Source: Panonychus citri
Taxonomy: Eukaryota; Arthropoda; Arachnida; Trombidiformes; Tetranychidae
Direction of reading: 5' to 3'
NCBI RefSeq assembly: GCF_014898815.1
Contig: NW_026515498.1
Coordinates: 210,805 to 274,804 of the forward strand
DNA: 64,000 nt
Positions 50,561 to 64,000 of the stretch are shown here, piece by piece. The first letter of the stretch is position 1; every line of letters begins with the position of its first letter. The notes beneath the pieces were generated by a model. It was not told the origin of the DNA. It saw only the letters and a program-made list of their open reading frames with translations, and ran no database searches. The position numbers and the translations under genes were made by a program.

Positions 50561-53500
50561 ATTTTTTTCTACTTTCCCGTTTTAATTTATCCTATCTGTT
50601 TACCAGACCCGTTTAACATTCGACCACTTGGCTTCAAGAATTTTCATTAACCGATTGTTTAGTTCTGTCATGAAAGGCATGTAAGAATGTAATGATTTAC
50701 TCAGTTGCATGTGATGAAATGCCCATGGTTAAAAAGTTAACGTAATCAAATCATCGATAATTATTTGTTATGATTGATTAAGATGATTTTCTTTCCCTTC
50801 TGGTTAATCTAATATAGCATTTTGGTTAAGTATCTTTTCATTTTGTTCCTATTGTTTCAAATGTTACTTGATATTTATTTAGGTTTTCTTCAACTTAGTG
50901 ATTGATTGTTACAATTGCAAGTGAATCTGATTCTTGATTAGATTACAAAATAATCAATGTTTCATTTCATTTATTCAACAATATCAACAGAGAGAAGCAA
51001 AAAACTGTTTATAAAGTCAATCGATCCTGGAAACACAATCGTAGATATTTTTCTCTCTCTCTCTCACCTCACTAGATACACGATTATTTATATTCTCTTT
51101 CAGTAAATCCAAAGAATATTTTTTTCTTCTTTCCATTCTTTAAGATTTAGCAGAGATTCTCCAGTCTATTTGATTCAACAACGAACAATTCCCGTTATAA
51201 GAAAATAATGTTTCTTTTGTGTCTATTTCATGATCCATCAAAAGGTAAGCAACAATTGGAAAATGAAAACAAAATCTCTAACTAAATACTCAACATCTCT
51301 TTCTCACCTACAGGTAACTAAAAAGAATCAAATTGTTTTCAAGTTGAGCATCAATAACAATCACTTTCAATTCGATAACTATTTAAGATTCTGTGCTACC
51401 TGAAAGTGTTTCATGTCACATCGAATCTAAGGAATCAAAAGTAAGAAAGTTGGCAAAACCTATTGACTTTTGTTTCTATTTAAAAACTCAAATGTCATTC
51501 TTAGCATTGTGATTATTATATTTTCTTAGAGAGAATCTTTTTTTTCTCTCTCATATCGACAGTTTTCCTGCGTAACATCAACATAATCAACTTTTGTCAA
51601 ACCTGTCAAATCGTTTTTATAATATAACAAAGTTATCATGCCAACGAATGTATAAAAAACTGGGAGTGATGATTGATTACCTTGGATAGTTGGTCAATAA
51701 CGGTAGTTTTTTATGAGAAAATCTTTAAGCCATGCTGATAGTGGACAATTGAAGAGGTGGTGATGGCAGAGAAGGTGGAAAAGTTGATCTTTTCAGTGTT
51801 AATAATGATAATTAATTAACTTGAATGGGTGCAGTTGAAGGCATTATCATCACATTGATGTGTCTTAATTGTTTGGAAAACCATCAAAATAACAAATCAA
51901 CACGATTGTTAAAACTTACTAGGTAAATGCTATTAATAGTTATATCTGTTTAATCTGGTTGAATTTTTCTCAATTAGGATCAAATTAACATGCCTTAGGT
52001 TTAACAAGATAATGTTATGTTATGAGTTTAGTGGTAATATCACTTGATTGTTATTTATTCTGCTAATTATCTTAAGCTTAATTGTTGTTGCTTATAAATA
52101 TTACCTTATTAATCTTATGCTGATTAGTATATAAGTTTGATGTAACATTTTCATTTCTCTCTTTCTCTATCTCAATAACTGTTGTTTCTTGATATTTTCT
52201 TTAGCATTCTCTATTGTATCATCATCATTACACTCACACATAAAAGATTATCTGGAAAAAGATTACAATCATTGTTTAGAAATAATCATTTCTTAACACA
52301 TTTACCTTTTCATCAGGATTAAAGTGTATCAAAAGTACATCCAGATTAGTGAGAGGGAATTAAGTCAACACTCAACAAGGAAAAATGATACAATAAGGAA
52401 GGTGATACAATATAAAATAGAGGGAAAGAAATGAAGCAACAACGAAATTGATGGAATCTAATTTTAATCCAAACTGTCGAAACTAATTAAGACTAATGGT
52501 AGTCTAATTAGCGAATAATTTGCTAATGGAAAACATCATTTTTTAGATGGTATAATATTTATAATCTAAGTCAAGGTTATTATCTTCTCTGTGCTTTTAA
52601 AAAACTGATGCATTTCAAAGGATCAACAAACAAGGATACAAACATGAAGATAGACATCAAATGGATAAAAAATGAGAGAGAGGGAGAAAAGGAGAGAGAG
52701 AGAGAGATGGTGAGATGGTGAGATGGTGAGATGACTCTCATGGGTAATATTTACAAAGTAACTCACTAAAACTCACCTTTCTCTCTCTCTCTCTCCCTAT
52801 CGTTCAGGTGTATTGCTATGGATATTGAATAGACAGAAACAATAGTTTGAATATTTTTCCACTACTTGATTATCCTGATTCACTCTTGATCGTGTTGCTT
52901 GTTGGTCCTGATTATGTTCATTTGAAACGTATTTAGATTCACTCTTGTAACCTTTTTCATCCATTATCCAGTTATCATCATCACCATTATCTATTTTCAT
53001 TAGTTTTATTGGATATTTTTTGCTACTCTTTTCATGATAATAAAAATATTACTTTAGGTTAGTTATTATTTTATTACATTCGAGAAATACTTTCTTCTTT
53101 CTCGTTCTCTCCGGTTAATTATTAATTTATTTTAATTTATATTTTCCACAGATTCTGGTTTTTCATTCAATTCTCAAGTTTGAGTCAGGGTCAAGTGAAG
53201 ATGTAATTCTAGCTGATTGTTGAACCATTAGATCAAATCTATTATTACGATTTTCTTAACTATCTTTCAACACTTACTATATATTGAATGTCTAATTATC
53301 ACAATGGAATCAGTAGTTTCGATCACTAATCATCATCATCATGAAGTGAATGATGTATAAAAAAAAGAGCTTCATCAATCTATTCTCTCTCCTCTGGAAT
53401 TATTATGATATAACGAAGTTGCTCTTCTATCATCATGATGATCATCCGGATGGTTGAAAGATGAAAACAAAAACAAAAACAGAACCAAAGAATCTTTCAT

Positions 53501-56500
53501 CTTATTTATCTTCTCTCTCTCTATTTTCCTTATTCTTTGTTTTCTTCACCGTTAGGGATAACTTTCATGAGGAAGCCTGAGAAAAAAACTTTCAAGATAT
53601 AACCAATCATCTGATGATCATTAAATTGCCTCCTTAACTACATAAAGAGGGAGAGAATAGAGAATCTGAAACTTGGATGGAAAAGAGAAGAAGAAAAAAT
53701 CAAATGCATGATGATATAAAAAAGAAAACTTATTATTCGGAGGAATATGATTCCAAGCTGAACTATTTCCATCCAATTGTGACCACATCATGAAACTGAT
53801 TCCAATGGCATTCATCCTGATAACAAGTTGCCTCATCATACTTATTATTATCTGTTTCCGTCTTAATTTAGTTCCAACTATTATTCAGTTGACTCTAAAC
53901 TTAAAGGTTAACAAGACTTTCTCTTTGTAATTGTTTTACTTTTATCGTTACCCTGAAGATACCATGAAGTTCATTGATACAGTTTCTATTATTGAATAAT
54001 GTCCACCAAGGAATCAGGAAACAATTAGCATTTGACCACCACAGGAAAAACCTTTTACTTTTTCTAAATCATTTTAATCAATCATCAAAATAGACAATCA
54101 AACTTAAAGGTTACTAATGGTGGAAATCAAGGTTAAATCATCTTCTAATTGTTTAGTAAATTAATTTCCTATTCAATTAACGAATCAATAACATTACTTT
54201 TAAATGTAATAACAATTAAAAACACTAAACATCAGTGTTTCTCTTACGAGTTGTTACAATTTAGCAAATTAATTGATTTTTTTGAACAATTTAACTCTCA
54301 CCAATTCTTAATCATGTGTTTGATTTTCATTGTGTTACAATTTTTTTTTAATTAATTGTTAACTTTTAATGAGAATCTCTAATAAAATGATTTACTTTTC
54401 CTTCCTCAACAATCAATTGATTTGTTGTTAATCATTGAAGGAAAAGTGATTGAATTTTCTCAGCCGATTTTTAATTTAGTTTCTATTTGTTTTATAATTA
54501 ACTGAATGAAAAGATTTCCTCTTATATTAGTTTGACTGATTAATTGATTCGCTGATTTTGGTGAATAAGATGTTGATCATTTTAGTTGATTGTTAAGAGA
54601 AATTCAAGGAATTCTTGGAATCTATCGGAATGATATTCTGTTGATAAGCTTAATCATTATTATCAACAAATATGATTCTAATCAATATTGATGATGATTA
54701 GAGTTAAAGCTCTGATGATAAAAAAAAGAGTAATTGGAATTGAAATACAACAGTAACATAGTAATTCATTGATTATTTTGAAGTCGAGTACATGAGAACC
54801 AGAACTTTTTTTCCAACTCTTTCAATCGATAATTAAAGGAGAAGATGGAAAATGATATTAACCATTAATAAAATCGTTAAAGAAAACGAGTAACAATGAA
54901 CCAAAGTGAATGGAGATTCTCACAGGGAAAATGATTGAGGCGAAATCATCACCAACACCAACGATGAATCAATGAATAGTTAGGATGATAATCGAATCAG
55001 GGAAAAAGGAGAAATAAAAACAATGTTTTCTAATCAAATTCATTCAACCATTTGCAAGAATTTAAATTTACACCCTGAATAAGGATCAATACATGAATCT
55101 AAATACAATGAACTTTTTTTTCACAATTCACAAATCGATGAGATAATCAAGCGATGACACCCTGATTGTGTTAGCTTGATTGTTTCATGAGCTGATTTTG
55201 ACTCTTACAAATTGATCAACGGATCATTTTCTTAATTTGTTACTCATTTATGTCTCTAATAATTATCTGATGAGGATAAAGATTAGGATAGAAATTGATT
55301 TGATGGAGATGAAGCAAAAAAAAACTGTTGATATCAACGATATTATTGATTATAGTTTATCTTGTTGACTTTTCTGTTGACTTGTTTACATTAATTGTCT
55401 GTGTGTCGATTCAGTTGCTGTCGTTATATCAGAATAATATTTAACGATGAAGATAATGATGATTAGCTCAGCATATTCTGAAACATGGATGAACAAGAAA
55501 CGACAATAATTTCATTGAATATCAATTTAGCTAAATTGTAACGAGAAAAACAAAATCAATAAATCAAAGGAGGACGAAAATAATGTTAACATAAATTTAA
55601 CTAGAAATCAACATTAACAATCAATAGGAGATCTGGAGCAACAATCAAAATTGTAATGATTAATGAATCAACTATATAAGTTAATACAATTCATAAATAG
55701 ATTGCAATTATTATTATTACTTCAATAATTAGTTCACTGACACCAATCAACAATTGAACACAATAGCAAGTGGACAGTTAATCATGAATCAGGATAATTT
55801 CAAACTGGATTAAGAAAATTGTGACACTTTGATAAATTGAAGTAATAATAAATTGTTGGCAAGTTAAAGGATTAACTGATTAACTTTTCACCTTTTGATT
55901 GACTCTGGATTTGCATTGTTATCCAATTGATTGTTTAATCCGCTCATCCGGACAATTAGTAACTAATAAGGAAAATATTGAAATCCTGAAAAATTACTCA
56001 GATTAAGTCAAAAGTTTCAAGGTAATCATGATGATAACGATGTTACCATGTTATCAGAATTGTCTTATTTATCACCAACATCTCTGAGCTTTTTTTTCAC
56101 TGTTGAATTAATTTCCTGATTCTTAATTTGAAACTTTTCAAACTCTACACCTTTTATCATGAGGATATTAATAGTAATCGGAAATTTGGAATCATTAGTG
56201 AAGGAGGAAGAGAAAAAAAAAGTTCTGATAGATAAGAACTCGAGATAACGAATTATTAAGAGAATATTAAAAAAAAAAGTTCTTGCATCAATTTGGTTGA
56301 ATGCTTTTCTCCTCTTTCATTTGGTATCATGAAAATTCAGGATTAAAATGAAAATTTGGAACTCGAACAAATCAGATTATCAATGATTAAATAGGTTAAT
56401 CTATTGATAGTAATTTCTTGTTATGATTTGATCGAGAAAGAGAGAGAGAGAGAGAGAGAGAAAAGTTATCGAATAGAAAATTGGAATCTCAGCCCCTTTT

Positions 56501-59500
56501 CGTTATTATTTAGAACTTTTCTCTTTGGATAACTTCACTCTTTACACTTACAATAATCTCGGGAAAATAAGAAGACGAAAAGTTCCAATATAATCAGGGA
56601 GGAATAACGAAAGTTCTGAGGGAAAAAAATTCCAAAATTTTTCACATACTTAAGTTCAGTTATATTATTACCTTTTCGTTTCAGATGAATATTATTTTCC
56701 ACTTGAATGATATTAAATAATAGTAACGGTAAATTGCCCTAAGGTGGATTATCCTCCATAAGTCTCAAGTCGATTCTAACTTTTTTTTTTAAACTTGACG
56801 ATACAATTTATTTGGAACAATTAAAACTCATCAATTTAATACATAACGAATATTAAACCAATATGATTATACTAATAGTCTTTCATGATTAAAAGTTATT
56901 ATATTTGAAATTAATCTAGACAATTGACTTTTGTATTAGTAAAGGTAATTAAACTAATTGGTTTCTCTAAATTAATTCCTTTACCATTAAAACTTATGAT
57001 CTATTGAGTTAATTTAATCAATAATGATTAACAATCAACGTTGTAATTTTCACCAATTGTTAATGATTACCTTTGATAAGGAGAAACACAATGAAAATAA
57101 TTTAACTAAATTAAGATTGGCTTCAATTGTTTCAACCTTGACTTTCAGTGTGATTAACTGTAATTATGATTATAACAATTAATCAATAATAATATATACT
57201 AAATTGTTGCTTTGAAACTGTTTTTGTTAATTGTGCTGGGAAATAATTGAAAATTTCACTGATTATTATGAATAGTTGATTGTGATTATTTAGGGTTTAA
57301 GGGAAATTGGATTAAATTGTTATACAATCAACTAATTGTTTCGATAAATTATTTTTATCGATTCTAATCAACTCTCACAGTGAGAAATTAAATTAATTGT
57401 CTTGATAATTTAACTCTAACTTTTTTATTCTTGCCAAATGTTAACAGTTATTCAATTTTTTTCTCGTCTTGATTGTAATTTCCTTCTCAATCACAATCAA
57501 TTTTAATGATATTCTTACGAAATTATGTTTCCTGTGTAACAATTTAATCTAATTGTCAACTTTAACAATAATCAATTGTAGAATCACAATCAACTTTCAA
57601 TATTAAAACTGTCAGAACTGAAAAAAAAATCGAAAATAAAAAAAAGTTCTGATTCTAATTCAATAACATGATGAACATATTTCCGTTCAGGTTTCGCTAA
57701 TGGATGATAATTCATTCATGGAGATTTCCAGTCCCCATGAATCCCTCAAATTCACCCGGCGGGTGAAAATTTTCATGGACAATATTTAGTATTTTGATCA
57801 ATCAGAGTTAATATGTAATCGTTTTAAGGTGTGAACTTTGATTCAGTTGAAATTGAGTATTCATGAAATTGCCTCCAAGTTACATGGAAGATAACAAATG
57901 TTCAGGGTAACAATAGAAAAGAAAGTAAAAAGTTTCAATAAAGATTCAGACTGTTGATTAAGATGATGAATTCATCCTGAATCAAAGTCCAGTTTCAATG
58001 GTTTCCAATGAAAACATTTCAACCTTGAAGCAATTTATTGATTCTGATTGAAACTGATTGTATTACTTTCAGTTGATCGTTTGATTGTTCATTTTCATTA
58101 CATTTTCCTTGATGATGGAAAATTATTCTCATCCAATATTAGCATTGGAACATTGAAATTTATCCCCATGAAACTCCCATGGTATCAATAGAAATCATGA
58201 AAATGATACATTTCATTTTCATCTTTCATTCATTTGCTAATCAGTATTGATACAATTTAGATCAATAGTTAATTCAGTAAATTGAATGTTAATCTGATTG
58301 ATGAATTTGTAACCTTATTTTTACATGAATTACCTGAACTTTTTCATCCTCTCATTGTGATAAGTGCTTCAATCGTTCAATTCAAATTGATTGTTTATTC
58401 AATAATTATCTTAATGGTGAAATTGTTGGAACATTTTTTTTATCTCTTTCTCTCCCATGAAATATTCTGGTTCTAATGTTTTTCCTTGTTCCAACCAAAT
58501 GGAATCTGATTTCAATTCTGAATCTTTCTTGTTGTTTTTCACAATGAATGATGATTCTTATCATCATGGTGATAACTTGATCTCTCTTTCCTCGAGTCAA
58601 TTACAATGTACCTCACGAAATGATCACTGAACCACCTTTCGATAAGTTCAATAACTTATACTTATCTTTTATCTTCTTGGGAGTTTTTTTATCTTCATCT
58701 CTTCTCTCTCTCTCTCTCTCTCTCCCTCCTCTGTCTTTCCTCTCTCACATCCTCATCATCATCTTCTTCTCATGTTAATAATCATCATAATCATTATCAT
58801 CTTTAAGGTCTTTTCCCATGAAATGGTCTGAATTGTGATGACATTTTATTGATCAGAAATTCTGGAAAAACCCAAAACATTCACCATCCATCTGAATGAA
58901 CTTGGAATGACAAAAAAAACAGATAAACACATGATGTTCAAAGATGAAGATAAAGATGATATATAGTAATAATGTCATCCTCTTCTTATGCTTGATCAAG
59001 AATCGTTACCAAGATATTAATCTACCTCTTCCGGATCAACAATTCCAACTTAATTCATTTCCCTGTCTTATTTCATGATAAGTTATTTCATTGTTCCTGT
59101 AATAATGTTACATTTATATATAACAATTTTCATCGTCACAGTTACATTTTCAATAACAAAAGTTTATCATGATGCTCATCACAATCACCATAATCATCAT
59201 CATTATCATCATCATCTAGAATCATCAGTTAATCTTATCTTACTCAATGTCCAGTATTTAATAATCATCTTAAACCTTAAATTATTAATGTTTCCTTATG
59301 TAACCATGATGATAATCAATCTTCAATCAATGATCATGATTCTTGGTGTGGGTTTGGATAAATCCATTGAAACTGAACAATCAACAAAAAAGTTTAACCT
59401 CAAATAACAAACATTGAAAGTAAATAACAATAACATTAGATACAAAATATTAATATAATATCAATAAGTTATATTCAAAAGTAATAATGTCAACACATAC

Positions 59501-62500
59501 ATGTTATTATTATTATGATAACATTTTTATCATCATCATCATCATGATATTACATTAATGATGTTAGTCATAATATGATGATGAGAATCGTTGACAACAT
59601 CATGACACTAGAATCAAACTTATCATGAGTCGATGAGGATGAAATATTTATCTATCATTGTGAACTCAGAATTCAGGATTACCCTGAGTTTATCATTCCT
59701 TTTATATTTAATTGTAACTTTGGAATTGTAATATTCATGATTATTATTATTGTTATCTCATGATGATTGTGAATCATTTCATGGTTTCAAAGTTAACTCA
59801 TGAATCCATTATCTAGATTAATGTGTTTTACACGCAAGTTGAAACCAAATTGATGACCAATACGATAATCACTACTGACCAATACTGAACTTTTCTTGCA
59901 CCAAAGAACAATAAAAAAAAATATGAGCAATTGATTCATAAGAGTTTGATGTTTATTAGTTATCTAGATATTATCGTGATAATTATGGTGTTGGAATGAT
60001 ATTTATCATCATCATGACCATGAATAGTAAGGAAAATCATCATGAATGATAACTAGAAACTGGTCAGTTAACTGACCAACATATGAACGAGTTATATATG
60101 AAAAATTTACTGTCATCAGATTAATTCAACAGTTAATGTATATCTAGTTACATGAAGGCTGAAAAGTTCTGATAATCATAATTATCTTACTCGATGATGA
60201 GTAAATTGCCAGAAGCATTTTCAGAATCCTTACATTGAATGAAGATAATGATGAAACGAGTTGTTTTTTTATTTCTCTTTCAATATTTTTGTTTCCACCA
60301 TCAGAATCACCACCATGATTATATCAGAACTTTTTTTTCTTGCTATTCCAACATTTTCATTGACCAATCAAACTTTTTATTATTACCAAATGACAGACTC
60401 AATCAAAGTGCTATTGATAAGACAGTAAAGTCTCACATTTACCCGGAGGCATTTTCACCCACTCATTGGAATCACTTCTTAGTTACATGAGGATTTCACT
60501 GAGATTCTTAGCCCATTGTAATACTCACATTGTATGAGAATTGTTTTCATGATCAATACAACAATCAATTGGCAAAAATATTGGATTTTTTTCCTCTCCA
60601 TAATCAGCTAATTGTACCAATGTTTCGCTAGTTTGATTATTTCACTTTCACAATTAAGTTTTAAATTCTTAAATTGTATCAAATCACATTAGCCTTTTCC
60701 ATTGGAACAATCAACTTAATCATCAAAAAATCTTGAAACATTTCTCACAATCGAAAATCGTTAACATTACTAATCACTTTTTAATTGTGACAATTAAACA
60801 TTGACTCAATATGAGAAAATGAATAATTTAATTGTATCTGTCCTGGAAAAGGACAACTGGATTAATTTATCGTTAAATTGTTAATAATTAACTTTATCAA
60901 TCATTTTATGCTTTTAAATGGGAGAAAAAGTTTTCATCAATTATTTATATAACTAATATGATAATCAATATGAAAGGTTAGAATTCAAAGTTAATCATTG
61001 ATTGTATTTTAACTCTGATTCATTTAATTCACTTTTCTTTTGATTAAACATCAACAATCAGACATCTAATTAACTAAGATGATTAAGAAATCGGAGTTGA
61101 GAGTGAGAATAACAGTTTAGAACTTTTTTCTTCTTTGTCAAAACAAATCTGAGACGCGATCTTGAAGGTAAATAAAAAATGACAACAATCAGTAGATTAA
61201 ATTAACTGATAAAATTGTTAATTTGATATAATCATGATGGAAATTGATTTATGATAATCAGAGGGAAGAAAAAAAATGAGACTCAGTTAAGTTACTATGT
61301 GTAAAGAAAAGGAAAAGATTCTGTACTCAGAATAATTCTGACAATGATTCTGTCAAATTCACATGAAAAGTGATAACAGTTATGAGAGAAGATGAAAAAA
61401 CGATAATAGTAATGATGATAAGTTGTTGAGATAAGAATAGATTAGTTTCTGTCTCTCTATCTGAGGAAAAATTCTGACAACGGAAACGGAAATGATGATA
61501 ATTGTAAGAGGAAACCTAAATTTCTAATTCAACCACCTGATGAGTTTTAATGTTTTCAACGTTTTATTAGTAGTAAAATCGATTATTAGTTATCGATTGT
61601 AACGAGGAACAAGGGTTATGATATGTTATTCTTTAGCAAATCTGAGAGAGAGAGAAAAAAAAAGTTCTAACAAGTTCGATTCCCTGACTGAATAATAAAC
61701 TCTACGAGTTTATTTTTTACATCGTAACTTTTTTGTTCATGGTTGACAGACAATTGGATGTGTTTACCATAATCAGAGGTAATTATCATGATTAACATGA
61801 TTACTTTCATTTACAATTCAATTTACTTTGGGTAACAATTTAAATGTTATCACTATGAGCATGATTTTCATCATGATTAATGATTAGTTGATTGTTGAAA
61901 GTTGATTATAAAAAAAAAACTTTTTTCTTGTTATCAAAATTCATACACAACCTTGATAATCAGTTTGATTGTTAGTTGAAAAAAAAATTAACTCAATCCT
62001 TGATTGTACTGGTTGATTGTTGCTTTTTTTATTTTTAATCGTGATTGTTGTGATTTTGTTAATTGTGTTTTAAAATAAACAACACAATTCATTCATTATT
62101 AATCAGTACAAATCAGTGGGTATTCTCAATGACAATTAATAGTTTATTGTACTTTTAATGATGATTAACGAGATTGTTGAAGCTCAAATTGTTATTAGTT
62201 GATTAAATTCAGTGTAAATATTATCATGTAATCATCATGCTTTTGATTTTTTATGTGTTACCTTTGTTAATCAAGCTAATTAAAGCATCAATGTTGATCA
62301 GTTATTATTGATGAATAACAATTAATGCTTGACTGAGTTAATTCATTGATTGTTCTTGATCAGGGAATCATTTTGATTAACATGATTGAATAATTGTTAG
62401 CATTTCCCCCGCTTTCCCCTATCAAAAATAGTCAAGTGATCATGATGATAATCAACCAAAATGAATACAAGATAAATCAGATTAGGTCATAAACTCTGAG

Positions 62501-64000
62501 AAAGTAAAATGAGGTCAAGATCATCATCATCATGGTTGACCTGTTGTGTGGGTGGATTGAGATGGTCACTTAATTTCAACCAGAATTACACTTGACCAAA
62601 TTGAACATTCGATTTGAGGTTTGACATTCGGAGAAGAAAGAAAAGTTCTAATTATCGAAAGGCAATATTTTTATTTGTTTAATTCTAAAGGATAATCATC
62701 CGATTCTATCTAATCTTTAATAATAAACTGTGACCATCATGATGATGATTGAACAATCAAATGATAGCACGTTCAAGTGGGTATTAAGTTTTTATCAACT
62801 GTAATCTGTTGATACAACAATTAACTGACAATAATCAGTAATAAGCAAAAGTAATCAAGTTGAGTGACCAAACAAGAGGCAAATCAAAATGATGAGAAAA
62901 TTGTCAATTTTCTGGTTAACGTACAGTTTAAGTGTAAAATTTTTCTGGTAAAATGGGAAAAAAATGCAATCAAATGGAGTAGAAAGTAATCAAAATGATA
63001 ATCAACAAGGATTGACCAATGGTCATTGTTTTACCTTGTTCACCAATTGATAATTGATAGTGATCACTATTAAGATTAACATAACAATCAAGATGATCAT
63101 CAACAACCATAAATGACCATGATAAAAATGAGCAGAATCCGATGAGACAAGTTGATAAGAATCAAGTTTGTGATTATCATCCTAATCAACATCACCATAA
63201 TCATCATCCTAATGATAATCAGCAACATCAACATTTGTGATCAAGATGATAAACAATATTGAATAACATGATTTTTTTATTGACTTGTCCAGATAATTAT
63301 GAGCATCATTATGATTACCATGAACCGAGCATCCGATTGCATCATTAAAACAAAAGAACCAGAACTTTGCTCATCATTATCCTCATCTCTCTCTCTCTCT
63401 CTTTCTTTCTCTTTCTCTCTGATAGTCGCTAAGATTAAGGTTCTTTCGGTTTCGAAAGGATAACGATCATGATCTCAAACAGAATTCCAAGCTAACTGGT
63501 ATTCTTGTTATTCCCTGTTCATTGTTCATGAAGATTCAAATCATGAACATGATTATCTGAGAGCTTTTTTGTTCCAATACCTTTAGTGTTTTCTTTTTTC
63601 TTATCATCATTCTCTCTACCTTTTCTCATCTTCTCATCTTTCTTGTTACAGATTTATCTTCTTACCAGTGGCATCATTTTTCAGAATAAGACAATTATTA
63701 CACATGATGTTGTATCAATTGTATTGACTTGTGAATAATGATTTTTCAATGGACTTAGAAAATGAAATTTCTTTTTCTTTTTTTTTCATGATAAATTCAA
63801 TTCTCTGGTGATAATAACCTTCAGTTCATATTCTCAACTGATTCTGTTCGCTATTTTTTTCTCTTTCTTTCTGTATTAGAGATTAGATGTTTTTATATCG
63901 TAAGGATGATGATGATCATCATGATGATAAGCTAACAGAAGATGATAAATGGTTTCGAAATAACATGGAAAAGAAGAAAAATTTTCGAATCAGAACTTTG
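50561..64000. other. AT-rich non-coding region
   Basis: No protein family recognised on either strand. ATCATG/CATGAT words are frequent from 58000 to 64000 and TTAATTG words from 56750 to 57600. Open frames of 60-110 codons exist but have chance-like composition, except for two noted separately (52797-53000 minus, 60239-60490 plus). Confidence 0.55.
52697..52731. repeat. (GA)n followed by (GAGATGGT)3
   Basis: A short GA run passes into three copies of the octamer GAGATGGT, which appears to have grown from the GA tract. Confidence 0.85.

Noticed and set aside
59075..59407. 110-codon plus-strand frame with His-rich middle
   Set aside because: The His run comes from CATCAT repeats and the rest is Ile/Leu/Met-rich; no domain or signal stands out.
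61670..61690. tRNA-like B box (AGTTCGATTCCC)
   Set aside because: No A box, acceptor stem or anticodon arm lies at the right distance.
1..64000. Telomeric TTAGG arrays near POT1, CRISPR arrays, rRNA or bacterial-type elements
   Set aside because: None were seen; the repeats are simple microsatellites and the genes are eukaryotic with spliceosomal introns.

Overview
The window is AT-rich, intron-containing animal DNA, not bacterial. Four genes occupy about 13 kb in the middle (21.2-34.2 kb): a fatty acyl-CoA reductase (FAR), the Sm-like protein LSM6, the telomere protein POT1, and a neuropeptide receptor of the myosuppressin/FMRFamide (DMSR) type. Clear GT-AG introns, a DMSR-class receptor and a wax/pheromone-type FAR point to an arthropod. 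The low GC, short FAR introns and a retained POT1 would fit a chelicerate such as an acariform mite, but no marker here fixes the species and that placement is inference.

Layout. 1-21.2 kb: no gene I can support. It is a mosaic of two textures. One is very AT-rich DNA full of the words TTAATTG/CAATTAA. The other is purine/pyrimidine-asymmetric DNA with (GA)n, (TC)n, (ATG)n and (GAAGAT)n tracts. 21.26-24.37 kb: FAR on the minus strand, six coding exons reconstructed here to a complete 511-residue protein including a short C-terminal membrane exon. 25.07-25.30 kb: single-exon LSM6, minus strand. 25.88-27.54 kb: single-exon POT1, plus strand, divergent from LSM6 across a 578-bp shared promoter region. 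28.95-34.17 kb: three exons (TM2 to C terminus) of the receptor, minus strand, convergent with POT1; its N-terminal and TM1 exons were not found. 34.2-64 kb: no further gene I can support; this probably holds the receptor's long 5' introns and/or intergenic DNA, one decayed transposon-like segment at about 49-50.5 kb, several inverted repeats and many microsatellites.

The genes do not form a pathway. LSM6 (U6 snRNP/mRNA decay) and POT1 (single-stranded telomere binding) are housekeeping neighbours that may share a promoter. FAR makes fatty alcohols at the ER or peroxisome. The receptor is a plasma-membrane GPCR of neurons or muscle.

The points most worth checking are a POT1 whose third OB fold seems to lack the usual Holliday-junction-resolvase-like insertion; two exact CTCF-type consensus matches in convergent orientation, one inside the LSM6/POT1 promoter; a 43-bp near-perfect palindrome flanked by TA; and a decayed coding fragment with a frameshift in the transposon-like segment. 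I did not find a convincing new multi-gene system.
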